From Verrucomicrobiaceae bacterium (lineage in GTDB: Bacteria; Verrucomicrobiota; Verrucomicrobiia; Verrucomicrobiales; Verrucomicrobiaceae): 64,000 nt of DNA. The notes below the pieces were generated by a model. The model ran no database searches. It worked only from the letters and a program-made list of their open reading frames with translations, and was not told the origin of the DNA. The stretch spans positions 222,467-286,466 of the forward strand of contig JAEUHM010000046.1 in the NCBI GenBank assembly GCA_016795485.1, given 5' to 3'. This document shows positions 1-8,569 of this stretch, piece after piece. The stretch's first letter is position 1, and the number at the start of each line of letters is the position of its first letter. Made by a program: the position numbers and the translations under genes.

Positions 1-799
1 CAAAGATGAGCACCACCTGGTTTTCATCACACCAAGCGCGCAACTTTTTGGCATACTCCGTGGGTGCAAAGTCGGGGCCCACGCCCTGATAAGACTCCAT
101 GATGACCCCTGCAATATTTGCCGCAGTCATTCCGCGATCCGCGATGCATTTGAGGAAGGTATCGAAACTCACGTCCTGCTGCCAGTAACCATCAGGAAAC
201 GGTGCATTCAAGATAGCTGGGTCCTCGTTGACGATCCAAGCCTTCTGACCTGCCATACCGCCGGCCTGTTGAGAACCGAGCGTCCTGCCATGGAAGCCGC
301 GGGCGAAACCAACAATGCCAATTTTGCTCTTCCCACCCACCTTGATGCCATGCGTTCTGGCAAGTTTGATGGCGCACTCGGTGGCCTCGGAACCTGTGGT
401 CAAAAGGAAGACCTTCTCCAATCCATCCGGCGCAACGCTGGCTAGTAACTCAGCCAACTCGGCTCGCTCTTCACTTGGAAACACATAGTTGTGCAGAAGA
501 CCTGAGTTGACCTGATTGATGATGGCATCTCGGATCTCCTTGATGCCGTGTCCAGCGTTCGTCACGAGCACGCCGCTACTCCAGTCGAGCCAGCGGTTGC
601 CATGCTTGTCGTAAACAAAAATATCTTCGGCTTTTTCCCAGACGATAGGAGGCTGCCCTTGCATGGAGACAGGCTCCAAGCGACGAAGTTTCTCAAGGGT
701 TGCCACAGATTCCGGGTGTGGAATAGCGGTTTGGATTCTGCGGTATTTCGTCTCGACGTGTGGCACGTCGACTGGCTGGATGTTGTATTCTTTTCCCAT
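1..799 (-). CDS. Class III aminotransferase (partial, C-terminus outside window)
   Basis: The visible 266 residues are the N-terminal part of a PLP-dependent class III (ornithine/4-aminobutyrate type) aminotransferase, which moves an amino group between an amine or amino acid and a keto acid. Seen: start MGKEYNIQPVDVPHVETKYR, then WLDWSSGVLVTNAGH, the PLP-phosphate region TTGSEATECAIKLAR, and FARGFHGRT, all in the family order. The reading frame runs off the left edge before the PLP lysine. The ATG at 797-799 was chosen because it opens the only frame with these motifs; no close Shine-Dalgarno is visible. The gene is divergent from gmk, so the 160-bp gap must carry both promoters. The exact substrate (GABA, acetylornithine, other) cannot be told from this part. 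Confidence 0.9.
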   Translation of the reverse strand, partial: MGKEYNIQPVDVPHVETKYRRIQTAIPHPESVATLEKLRRLEPVSMQGQPPIVWEKAEDIFVYDKHGNRWLDWSSGVLVTNAGHGIKEIRDAIINQVNSGLLHNYVFPSEERAELAELLASVAPDGLEKVFLLTTGSEATECAIKLARTHGIKVGGKSKIGIVGFARGFHGRTLGSQQAGGMAGQKAWIVNEDPAILNAPFPDGYWQQDVSFDTFLKCIADRGMTAANIAGVIMESYQGVGPDFAPTEYAKKLRAWCDENQVVLIF

Positions 800-961
800 T
801 GCAACTGTCTGCGTTAGTAGCAGTTGCTGCCCTCAGTTAAGCCGCAAATCATACCCTGCAAATGCTTTCCTGCAAAAATCTGACAAGCCGAGATGATCTC
901 GCCATACGGCAGATGATTTGACTCCGACGGCGGCCCGCGCAAAGCGTCAGGGTCATTTCTC

Positions 962-1588
962 ATGTCAGAAAACTTCTCCATTCCTCAATCTCGTCTTGGC
1001 GTGCTGCTTGTAGTCTCTGGCCCGTCTGGGTCTGGCAAGACTACGCTTTGCCGCAAGTTGAGCGACCAGGGTGAGGCAGTCTACTCGATTTCCTGCACCA
1101 CTCGTGCAGCTAGGCAAGGCGAGGTCCACGGTAAGGACTACTTCTTTCTCACGGAAGAAGACTTTGTGGAGCGCATTGGCAGAAATGAGTTCTTTGAGCA
1201 CGCCCATGTGCATGGCAAGCGCTACGGTACATTGAAGAGCTACGTCACGGAGAATCTTCTCTGCGGTGTCGATGTCGTCATGGACATCGACGTTCAAGGT
1301 GCTGAGCAGGTGCGCTCATGCCAAGACGCGCTGGTGAAGCAGTGCCTCGTGGATGTGTTTATCCTTCCGCCAAGTGTCGAAGAACTCAAAGCACGTCTCG
1401 CCCACCGGGGCACTGAAGGTCAGGCCGCTCTCGATCTCCGACTAAAAAATGCCATCGGAGAGATGTCACGCTGGCAAGAGTACGCGTATACATTGGTGAG
1501 CGGGTCACGAGAGGCAGACATGGAGCGATTTCGATCCATCCTGGTTGCTGAACGCATGCGCTCGATCAGACAACCCCAGTCCCCATGA
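962..1588 (+). CDS. gmk: Guanylate kinase
   Basis: Cytosolic guanylate kinase (208 aa, usual family length), converting GMP and ATP to GDP and ADP. Seen: the P-loop GPSGSGKTTL near residues 20-29, the GMP-binding segment SISCTTRAARQGEVHGKDY, then FFEHAHVHGKRYGT and the DIDVQGAEQV strand, all in the canonical order. Its stop codon overlaps the next gene's start (ATGA at 1585-1588), so the two are translationally coupled. The start is the first ATG of the frame; the sequence before it is not a recognisable Shine-Dalgarno. Confidence 0.96.
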   Translation: MSENFSIPQSRLGVLLVVSGPSGSGKTTLCRKLSDQGEAVYSISCTTRAARQGEVHGKDYFFLTEEDFVERIGRNEFFEHAHVHGKRYGTLKSYVTENLLCGVDVVMDIDVQGAEQVRSCQDALVKQCLVDVFILPPSVEELKARLAHRGTEGQAALDLRLKNAIGEMSRWQEYAYTLVSGSREADMERFRSILVAERMRSIRQPQSP

Positions 1589-3012
1589 CTTCACCTATTC
1601 ACGACCGCCCAGACACGCTGGAGAAGGCTCTCAGGATCAACCTTTCCAGAAACATCTACGGAACTTTTGCCGAGATTGGGGCTGGTCAAGAGATCGCCAA
1701 TTGGTTCTTCAGAGCCGGTGCTGCTTCTGGCACGATTGCCAAGTCCATGTCCGCGTACGACATGACCATTAGCGATGAGATTTACGGAAAAACGAACCGA
1801 TACGCATCTCGTCAGCGCATGGTCGCTATGCTGGATCACGAGTTCCCCATGCTCGTGCAGCGCCTTTCCGCCAAGCGAGGCAACTCGACCTGCTTCTTCG
1901 CACTCACCGATACAGTCCGGGCCAAGGCAAAAGCCGACACCGATCAAGAATGTCACGGCTGGATGGGACTGCGATTCCAATCTCAGCCCAGCGGGCAACC
2001 GAGTGAGATCCAACTCCACGTACGCTTGCTGGATGACTCCCACGGGCGGCAATGTGCCGCGCTTGGCATCCTCGGCGTCAATCTTCTGTACGCGGCGTTC
2101 CATTTGCGCGATCATCCGACTGACTTTCTCAGTTCATTGTTAGACGATCTTGGCCGCAGACGGGTGGAGATTGACATGATCGACTTCTCAGGACCGGCTT
2201 TCACCTCGCTGGAGTATCAGGATCGCCTTGTAGCCCTGAAACTTGTGCGCATCGGCCTCGCTGATGCAGCACTCTTCGGTGCTAATGGTGAAATCTGGCA
2301 GGCTTCGGATGTTCTTTGGAACAAACCCGTCTTTTTGAATCGCGGCAGCTTTGACCCAATTACCAAACTCAACTTAGACATGATCGAGAGTGGCCAAGTG
2401 GCCTTCCGGGGCGATTTTGGCGATGCGGTGAAGGATCGAGTCGAGTTGCTGGAGATCACCATGCACAACCTATTGGCTAGCACTTTTGATGTGCCTGACA
2501 CTGACTTCCTTGCCCGCGCGGACGTGCTTCAAAGTTTGGGCAAGAACGTGCTCATCTCACGTTACCCTCAGTTTCACCGGATCAGCTCTTTCCTGGCCCG
2601 TCACACACAGTCGCCTATCGCAATCGTCATGGGACTGCCGCTGTTTCTGGAGTTATTCAACGAAAAGTGGTGTACTGATCTTGAAGGCGGCCTGCTAGAG
2701 GCGTTCGGAAGACTGTTCAAGCATCAAGTTCACGTCTACGTCTATCCAATGGGCAACCCGCTCACTAGAGAAGTGATCAGCGTAGACAAAGCACCAGTCT
2801 CCGCGGATCAGCGCCCTCTACTGGAGTATCTGTTGCGGACAAAGCGTGTTCGCCCCATCGTGGCGTGCGATGACGAGTATTTGTTTCATACTTCATCTGA
2901 TGTACGCGGAATGATCCAAAAAGGCGACAATACGTGGCAGCAATTGGTTCCAGACATCGTGCTTAAGCAAGGGCCCTGGCTGTCTTTGGCACAATCCGCC
3001 ACAATCCCATAA
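1585..3012 (+). CDS. Conserved protein of unclear function (FAEIGAGQE family)
   Basis: A 475-residue soluble protein with no signal peptide or membrane segment. The N-terminus contains IYGTFAEIGAGQEIANWFF, GAASGTIAKSMSAYDMTISD and EIYGKTNRYASRQR. I recognise this as a conserved family seen in Bacteroidetes and Verrucomicrobia whose database names (for example nicotinate-nucleotide adenylyltransferase or TonB-dependent receptor) I would not trust: I see no nucleotidyltransferase HxGH motif and no beta-barrel. It starts inside the gmk stop codon (ATGA overlap) and is followed after 150 bp by a strong hairpin terminator, so gmk and this gene form a two-gene operon. A role linked to nucleotide metabolism is suggested only by that coupling. 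The real-gene call is sure; the function is unknown. Confidence 0.85.
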   Translation: MTSPIHDRPDTLEKALRINLSRNIYGTFAEIGAGQEIANWFFRAGAASGTIAKSMSAYDMTISDEIYGKTNRYASRQRMVAMLDHEFPMLVQRLSAKRGNSTCFFALTDTVRAKAKADTDQECHGWMGLRFQSQPSGQPSEIQLHVRLLDDSHGRQCAALGILGVNLLYAAFHLRDHPTDFLSSLLDDLGRRRVEIDMIDFSGPAFTSLEYQDRLVALKLVRIGLADAALFGANGEIWQASDVLWNKPVFLNRGSFDPITKLNLDMIESGQVAFRGDFGDAVKDRVELLEITMHNLLASTFDVPDTDFLARADVLQSLGKNVLISRYPQFHRISSFLARHTQSPIAIVMGLPLFLELFNEKWCTDLEGGLLEAFGRLFKHQVHVYVYPMGNPLTREVISVDKAPVSADQRPLLEYLLRTKRVRPIVACDDEYLFHTSSDVRGMIQKGDNTWQQLVPDIVLKQGPWLSLAQSATIP

Positions 3013-3161
3013 GCAGCTACAGCGGACTTACCATGTAACTACTTTGTGAAGCCATTTTGGTTGAACAAACGTGGTAGTCGCAGGTCTCATTCCCCGCTGA
3101 CTCACGTCAGTTTTCCAGCTCGGGAGGCTGGGAAGGCGTCATCCCGACACACAACGACAAC

Positions 3162-3198
3162 AAGCGAGCCGAGATCTCTCTCGGCTCGCTTCATTTTT
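3162..3198 (+). terminator. Rho-independent terminator after the gmk operon
   Basis: A perfect 13-bp stem, AAGCGAGCCGAGA (3162-3174) with TCTCGGCTCGCTT (3179-3191), has a 4-nt loop and is followed by CATTTTTGT. It would end transcription of gmk and the coupled gene, 150 bp after the stop codon. It sits only about 40 bp before the next start codon. Confidence 0.85.
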
Positions 3199-3239
3199 GT
3201 CGCGACTTATGCGTGCAACTTGAGTTTCAGCCTCTCGTG

Positions 3240-4043
3240 ATGCCGCCCTTCTCTCCCCTCGCGTTTGCCGCTCTGACACTCGAGCTGTCTGTGGCAAGTA
3301 TGTCTGCACAAGACCTGCTCGTCCGCCACGAACTCTCAGTGGATGGCGTCAAGCGCGAGGCTCTGGTTTACACTCCAGCGTCAGCCACTGCTCGACCCGC
3401 CCCGCTGGTGTTTGGCTGGCACGGCCATGGTGGCACCATGAGGAATGCCGCACGTAGCTTCCGCATTCACGAGATCTGGCCTGAGGCGATCGTCGTCTAC
3501 CCACAAGGCCTCAATACACCAGGAAGGCTCACCGACCCAGAAGGCAAAAAAGCGGGCTGGCAGGGTCGGCTTGGTGACCAAGGTGACCGTGATTTGAAGT
3601 TCTTTGATGCTATTTGGCAAAAACTTCATGCAGGGTTCAAGGTCGACGACAATCGGGTCTACAGCACTGGCCACTCAAATGGCGGCGGCTTCACTTATCT
3701 CCTTTGGGCCGCCCGAGGCGACAAATTGACCGCAATTGCACCTTCAGCCTCAGCAGGACGAAACAAAGGTGAGTCAAACCCGCTGCCCGTCCTGCACCTG
3801 GCTGGACGCAATGATCCTCTGGTTAAGTTTGCGTGGCAGGAGGCAATGATCCGCACGCTGAGAGAGCTCAACAAGACGTCCGAAGGCAAAGCCTGGGACC
3901 TAGACGAACGTTGCACGATTTACCCTTCGGCCATTGGTGCCCCTTTAGTGACGGCGATACACGACGGGGGCCATGAGTATCCAAAAGGTGCCCCTGAGTT
4001 GATTGTGAAGTTCTTCAAGGCTCACTCAAAGGCAAAGGGTTAG
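3240..4043 (+). CDS. Exported PHB-depolymerase-like esterase
   Basis: An alpha/beta-hydrolase of the polyhydroxybutyrate depolymerase / feruloyl esterase (LpqC-like) type, 267 aa from the ATG at 3240. Seen: oxyanion region FGWHGHGGTMRNAAR, IVVYPQGLNTPG, the nucleophile elbow GHSNGG (Ser146), GRNDPLVKFAWQ containing the likely acid, and a C-terminal DGGHEYP with the likely catalytic His. The N-terminus (PLAFAALTLELSVASMSAQ) is a weak signal peptide without the usual positive charges. An in-frame GTG at 3213 would add nine residues; the ATG is preferred. The likely substrate is a secreted polyester or esterified polysaccharide, by family analogy only. Single gene between a terminator and the secDF promoter. 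Confidence 0.82.
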   Translation: MPPFSPLAFAALTLELSVASMSAQDLLVRHELSVDGVKREALVYTPASATARPAPLVFGWHGHGGTMRNAARSFRIHEIWPEAIVVYPQGLNTPGRLTDPEGKKAGWQGRLGDQGDRDLKFFDAIWQKLHAGFKVDDNRVYSTGHSNGGGFTYLLWAARGDKLTAIAPSASAGRNKGESNPLPVLHLAGRNDPLVKFAWQEAMIRTLRELNKTSEGKAWDLDERCTIYPSAIGAPLVTAIHDGGHEYPKGAPELIVKFFKAHSKAKG

Positions 4044-4074
4044 GATCGCTGGATTCGCCAGGGTCCTACACAGC

Positions 4075-4105
4075 GCCCAAGAGCGGGCGGAGTCCCGTTC
4101 TGGGC
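4075..4105 (+). terminator. Possible hairpin after the esterase gene
   Basis: GCCCAAGAGCGGG and CCCGTTCTGGGC can pair over about 12 bp with one bulge. No U-tract follows (CAAAATG), so this is either a weak or factor-assisted terminator or simply a stabilising 3' hairpin. Confidence 0.35.
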
Positions 4106-4132
4106 CAAAATGTCGCTCCCCGCTAAGTTTCT

Positions 4133-4160
4133 TTGCCAAATCCTTAACTATTGCTAATCT
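4133..4160 (+). promoter_or_regulatory. Candidate sigma-70-type promoter for secDF
   Basis: TTGCCA (4133-4138) and TAATCT (4155-4160) are separated by 16 bp, 36 bp before the secDF ATG. The match is good but was found by eye. Confidence 0.4.
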
Positions 4161-4196
4161 GCGCGCCCATTTTTCAACCTAGTCAATCCGACCCAC

Positions 4197-6656
4197 ATGA
4201 TCTCATTGCTATCTCTCGCCCAACAGGCTGCTGCCGAGGCCACCAAGGCCGCTGAAACGGCTGCTCCCGCTGCTTCGGGCAACAACGGAGCCTACATCAC
4301 TTTCTTCGTCGGTGCTCTGCTGCTCGGTTTGCTGTTCTTTTATGTGGGCACGGCCAACATGGGAAGAAAGCGCCTCGTGGGCACTCTTTTTGCCGCTCTA
4401 GCTGCCCTGTCCGCCTATTTCGCCTACCAAAACATGGGCCTAAAGAAGGGGATCGACCTTCAGGGCGGATCAGAGTTCATCGTTCGTCTTGAGCCCGGCA
4501 CAGACAAAGACGGCAATCCGATTCCGGTCAATCCCGACTCCATTCAGCAAGCCATCGGCATTCTGGAAAAGCGCCTCAACCCAGGTGGAGCTAAAGACCT
4601 CACGCTCATTCCTCAACAGCCAGACCGCATCATCATTCAGATGCCTGGTATCTCGGACGAAGAGATCGCCAATGTGCGCAAACTGATCCAAGAGGTCGCG
4701 CTGCTCGAACTCAAAATCGTTCACCCAGAAGATGCATCGAAACTTGAAGAGCTGAAGCAAGGCAAATTGGTGTTCGGCTACGAGAAACTGCCTTACCAGA
4801 AGGCGCAGAAAGATGGATCGACCGAAGTGGTAGTGAAGACGCGTGCTGAGCTTGATGGCAAGCGCGTCTCTCGCGCATATCCACGCTTTGACGCTCGCGG
4901 TTGGTCCGTAGGTTTGGAGTTCGACTCAGAAGGTGCCAAGCTTTTCGACGAAGTTGCAAAGGCCAACTACCAGCAGCGCATGGCGATCGTCGTGGATGAT
5001 GTCGTCATCTCCGCTCCGGTGTTGCAGTCACAGAACTATGGAGGTTTTGCTGAGATCACGGGTGACTTCCTTGAACTGGAAGCTCGCAATCTTGCATCGT
5101 CCCTGCAAAACCCTCTGGAGAACCCAATGAAGATTGAGTCTGAGCGCAGTGTCTCTGCTGCCTACGGTCAGTCTTCCATCGATCAAGGGATGTGGATTTG
5201 CATCGCTGCACTGATCATGACGACGGCGTTCATGTGCTTCATCTACCGCGCTGCGGGTATTGTCGCTATCATCGGCTTGGTGATCAACGTCACTTTGCTG
5301 GTTGGTGCCATGGCCCTATTCGGCTTCACACTGACTATGCCCGGTATCGCCGGTATCGTTCTGACCATCGGTATGGCCGTGGATGCCAACGTTCTGATCT
5401 ACGAGCGTCTGCGAGAAGAACAGGAGGCAGGAAAATCGCTCGCTGCTGCTCTCCTCGGAGCGTTTGCGAAGGCTTTCTCGGCGATCTTTGACTCCAACAT
5501 CACCACGTTGCTTTCGGCATGGATCCTTTACCTCACGGCCTCTGGTCTAGTTAAAGGTTTCGCCGTTACGCTTACCATGGGTATCATTTCCTCACTGGTG
5601 GGTGCCTTGATCGTGACACGCGTGATGTTCATGTGGCTCGTCGACACTGGCAAACTCAAGTCTCTCTCTGCGGCAAAGATCATTCCTGACAAAGTTTGGG
5701 ACATCCTCTCAGTCGCTCCGAAGTTCATCGTGGCTTCCCTGGTAGTGACCGCCATCTCGTTCGGAGTAGTCGCCATGAAGGGTAAGTCCGGCTTCGGAGT
5801 AGACTTCGTTGGTGGCGACCTTCTCAACGTTAACTTGAAGTCCGGCAGCGTCATTTCGGAAGAAGAGGTTAACTCCGTGCTTCAGCCCTTGGGACTGAAA
5901 GGCTACCAGTATCAACAAAAGACGGTTGTCGGCGGTGCGCCTTCAGTAGCCATTCGAAGTGAGTTCGATACCGGCAACAAGATCCAATCAGCACTGGAAG
6001 GTAAGTTTAAGGACCGCATCTCAGGGACATCCATTGAGCGCGTAGGACCTGCTATCGGCAAGGAAGTCGCTGAATCCTCGACTTGGGCTCTGCTTGCTTC
6101 ACTTGTTGCGATCTTCATTTACCTGCTGCTGCGCTTTGAGACAGCGTTCGCTATCGGGGCTATCGTCGCTCTCTTCCACGACGTGCTCATGGTTCCTGGT
6201 CTGTGCATGCTTTTCGGTCAGCAAATGTCAGTCGTTCACGTGGGTGCGCTTCTCACCATCGCGGGTTACTCCATCAACGACACCATTGTGGTGTTTGACC
6301 GTATTCGCGAGACGATTCATCGCGGCAGTGGCGGCTCACTTCGAGACATGATGAACGAGGCTATCTGCAAGACGCTCTCCAGGACCCTTTTGACTGGTCC
6401 GACAGCGCTTGCTCCGATGGTCATCTTGTTATTCATGGGCAATCCGTCAATGAAAGAGTTCGCGCTTCCGATGGTCATCGGTGTTCTTCTTGGCACTTAC
6501 TCGTCGATCTTCATCGCTTCCCCGCTGGTTCTCTGGTATGCCAAGCGCACCGGCACCGCTCTGAAGCATCAAGTTCTGGAGGCCAAACTCCGCGCAGATG
6601 CCCATGAGGCCGCTGCTAAGCAGGCCCAGGCTCAAAACAAGGACGCTGGTAAGTAA
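4197..6656 (+). CDS. secDF: Fused protein translocase subunit SecD-SecF
   Basis: An 819-residue membrane protein joining SecD and SecF, which use the proton gradient to help SecYEG-exported proteins leave the membrane. Seen: an N-terminal membrane segment near residue 35, the SecD signature GIDLQGGSEFIVRLEPG, a first periplasmic domain, then a block of membrane helices with GIAGIVLTIGMAVDANVLIYERLREE. The SecF half follows with KSGFGVDFVGGDLL, then VGALLTIAGYSINDTIVVFDRIRE and a charged lysine-rich tail. The length and order match known fusions. A sigma-70-like promoter precedes it and a clear terminator follows (6679-6715), so it is probably transcribed alone. The very large exported proteins encoded in this window would depend on this export system. 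Confidence 0.96.
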   Translation: MISLLSLAQQAAAEATKAAETAAPAASGNNGAYITFFVGALLLGLLFFYVGTANMGRKRLVGTLFAALAALSAYFAYQNMGLKKGIDLQGGSEFIVRLEPGTDKDGNPIPVNPDSIQQAIGILEKRLNPGGAKDLTLIPQQPDRIIIQMPGISDEEIANVRKLIQEVALLELKIVHPEDASKLEELKQGKLVFGYEKLPYQKAQKDGSTEVVVKTRAELDGKRVSRAYPRFDARGWSVGLEFDSEGAKLFDEVAKANYQQRMAIVVDDVVISAPVLQSQNYGGFAEITGDFLELEARNLASSLQNPLENPMKIESERSVSAAYGQSSIDQGMWICIAALIMTTAFMCFIYRAAGIVAIIGLVINVTLLVGAMALFGFTLTMPGIAGIVLTIGMAVDANVLIYERLREEQEAGKSLAAALLGAFAKAFSAIFDSNITTLLSAWILYLTASGLVKGFAVTLTMGIISSLVGALIVTRVMFMWLVDTGKLKSLSAAKIIPDKVWDILSVAPKFIVASLVVTAISFGVVAMKGKSGFGVDFVGGDLLNVNLKSGSVISEEEVNSVLQPLGLKGYQYQQKTVVGGAPSVAIRSEFDTGNKIQSALEGKFKDRISGTSIERVGPAIGKEVAESSTWALLASLVAIFIYLLLRFETAFAIGAIVALFHDVLMVPGLCMLFGQQMSVVHVGALLTIAGYSINDTIVVFDRIRETIHRGSGGSLRDMMNEAICKTLSRTLLTGPTALAPMVILLFMGNPSMKEFALPMVIGVLLGTYSSIFIASPLVLWYAKRTGTALKHQVLEAKLRADAHEAAAKQAQAQNKDAGK

Positions 6657-6678
6657 ATCGGTCCACGTGGCAATTTCC

Positions 6679-6715
6679 AAAGAGCCAGGAGCGCCAAGTT
6701 CCTGGCTCTTTTGCT
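6679..6715 (+). terminator. Rho-independent terminator after secDF
   Basis: AAAGAGCCAGGA (6679-6690) pairs perfectly with TCCTGGCTCTTT (6700-6711) around a 9-nt loop, followed by a short T-run. It lies 23 bp after the secDF stop codon and 35 bp before the trmL start. Confidence 0.85.
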
Positions 6716-6749
6716 TGTTAAGCCCCATCGCCCCCCCAAATCATCCACC

Positions 6750-7235
6750 ATGATTCACATCGTTCTCTATCAGCCAGAGATTCCCCACAATACGGGTGCT
6801 GTGGGTCGTCTTTGCCTTGGTACTAATGCGCGGTTACACTTGATTCATCCACTTGGCTTCTCGCTGGATGATAAGCATCTCAAGCGCACCGGTCTCGACT
6901 ACTGGAAAGATGTCGATGTCAAACAATGGGCTTCCTGGGATCAGTTTAAGGCATCCCTTCCATCGGATGCCCGACTCTGTTACCTCACAACCAAAACCAA
7001 GCAGCGCTACTGGGACACCGAGTTCACTGAGGAAGATGTCTACCTCGTTTTCGGCCCTGAAACTCGCGGACTTCCAGTCAGTTTGCTCGCCGAGGAAGCC
7101 GCGCACGCACTGACGATACCCATGCACGGTACCCGAAGCCTCAACCTGGCTACATCCGTTGCGATTGTGCTCTACGAGGTCGTGCGACAGAGAAGCCGCC
7201 AGGGTCTACCAGACAGTTTTACTACCACTTGTTAG
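6750..7235 (+). CDS. trmL: tRNA (cytidine(34)-2'-O)-methyltransferase
   Basis: A SPOUT-fold methyltransferase (161 aa) that methylates the 2'-OH of the wobble nucleotide in leucine tRNAs using S-adenosylmethionine. Seen: N-terminal HIVLYQPEIPHNTGAVGRLC, then LVFGPETRGLP and MHGTRSLNLATSVAIVLYE, the residues of the SPOUT knot. The ATG at 6750 is used because the family begins with this strand; an upstream in-frame TTG would add a proline-rich stretch lying in the secDF terminator. Its 3' end overlaps the convergent dehydrogenase gene by 14 bp. Confidence 0.95.
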   Translation: MIHIVLYQPEIPHNTGAVGRLCLGTNARLHLIHPLGFSLDDKHLKRTGLDYWKDVDVKQWASWDQFKASLPSDARLCYLTTKTKQRYWDTEFTEEDVYLVFGPETRGLPVSLLAEEAAHALTIPMHGTRSLNLATSVAIVLYEVVRQRSRQGLPDSFTTTC

Positions 7236-8178
7236 CCTGGATCACATCCGGCTTGCCCTGTAGGTAGTTGATGAGATTCAATGTGGCACGCATCGCTTGC
7301 CTCGGGACGCTTTCATAAGTCCGCGAGCCAATGTGCGGTGTAATAAGCGCGTTGGGATGCTTGAGCAATGGATGATCCGCCGGAGGGGGTTCTTCATCGA
7401 GCACATCCGTGGCATATCCGCCTAGTTTGCCTGAGTCCAGAGCACCAATAACCGCAGGAAGGTCTACCAGCTCGGATCTAGCGGTATTCACCAACAGCGC
7501 TCCTGGTTTCATCACTCCAATCCGCGCGTTATTGATCAAATGGCGGGTTTGCTCGCTGAGATTCGTGTGCAGAGACACCACATCACAAGCAGCGAGCAAG
7601 CTCTCAAACTCGGTGTGCCTCACCACCCCATGCTGACTCGCGAATGCCTCAGGCCAGTAGAGATCAAGCGCATGCACTTCCATGTCGAAGGCACGGGCAC
7701 GCTTGGCAACCTCTTGCCCGATGCGACCAAGTCCAATCAACCCCAACTTCTTCTGCCAGAGCTCATGCCCTGTCATCCGCTTCCATTTCCCCTCCCTCAC
7801 TGACAATGCTGAATCGACGAGATTGCGGACCAGTCCCAATAGAAGACAAAACACGTGCTCTGCCACCGTGGTGTGATTGACTCCAGGAGTGAAGAGCACT
7901 GGCAATTTGCTAGCCGTAGCCTTGGAGACATCGATTTTGTCCAATCCGATTCCATATTTGCTGATCACTCGGAGCCTTGGCAGTGACTTATCGATCACAG
8001 CGGCAGTGATTTCGTCATCTCCACACAAGAAGGCATCAAACTCACCTGCGAGTTCCAACATGCGGGCCTCGGAAAGAGGTCCGCGCTCTCGGTGAATCTC
8101 AAATCCCTGTGAGCCAAGCAGTTCGTGGTGATCGCCAGGGGTGTCTTGATAGGAGGTGGTGGTGAGCAGGATTCGCAT
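7222..8178 (-). CDS. D-2-hydroxyacid dehydrogenase (phosphoglycerate dehydrogenase-like)
   Basis: A 318-residue NAD-dependent D-isomer-specific 2-hydroxyacid dehydrogenase. Seen: the nucleotide-binding motif IGLGRIG, LHTNLSEQTRHLIN, catalytic Arg in NTARSELVD, Glu in DVLDEEPPPADHP, and catalytic His in ITPHIGSRT. There is no C-terminal ACT domain, so it is the short type, closer to SerA-like or hydroxypyruvate reductase enzymes; the substrate is not resolved. The ATG at 8176-8178 begins MRILLTTTSY, which matches the usual family start; the frame stays open upstream to about 8667, but that extension has no family similarity and runs antisense to the next gene. The gene converges on trmL with a 14-bp overlap. 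Confidence 0.9.
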   Translation of the reverse strand: MRILLTTTSYQDTPGDHHELLGSQGFEIHRERGPLSEARMLELAGEFDAFLCGDDEITAAVIDKSLPRLRVISKYGIGLDKIDVSKATASKLPVLFTPGVNHTTVAEHVFCLLLGLVRNLVDSALSVREGKWKRMTGHELWQKKLGLIGLGRIGQEVAKRARAFDMEVHALDLYWPEAFASQHGVVRHTEFESLLAACDVVSLHTNLSEQTRHLINNARIGVMKPGALLVNTARSELVDLPAVIGALDSGKLGGYATDVLDEEPPPADHPLLKHPNALITPHIGSRTYESVPRQAMRATLNLINYLQGKPDVIQANKW

Positions 8179-8358
8179 GTGAAGGTTTTCGATGAAAAGG
8201 TCTGGTGACTCGTCAATGGTAGATTCACGATGGAAGAAGACCCTGATGGCGGCAAGGAGAATGCCAACGAACGAAACCTCGGCACTCAGCCCCTGGATGG
8301 GATCATGCTGGCGCTTGGAACGACAAACCATTCTCTGGTAGGAACTAGCCCATTCCCC

Positions 8359-8511
8359 ATGACCCACAAAGCAGTGCAGCGCGCTCGCAAAGGCCGCAAG
8401 CTGACCCGCCACATGCAACGGCGGATCACTCAAGCGCTCAATGCCTGGTGCGCGGCCAATGGTGTAGAGCAGGTCTACAAAGAAGACGCCTTGTTCAATT
8501 ACCAAGGCTGA
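8359..8511 (+). CDS. Possible small basic protein, 50 aa
   Basis: This frame encodes MTHKAVQRARKGRKLTRHM and ends with QVYKEDALFNYQG. The composition is protein-like: a strongly basic first half and an acidic/aromatic tail. AGGAACT lies about 17 bp upstream, too far to be convincing. It lies in the 390-bp gap between the leftward dehydrogenase and the rightward DUF1501 gene. No family was recognised. It could be a chance frame. Confidence 0.35.
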   Translation: MTHKAVQRARKGRKLTRHMQRRITQALNAWCAANGVEQVYKEDALFNYQG

Positions 8512-8569
8512 TGGAGGCTGTTGAGCCTGATTGCATAAACCGGCATCGCCCCCACGTAGTGGAGAAAGG

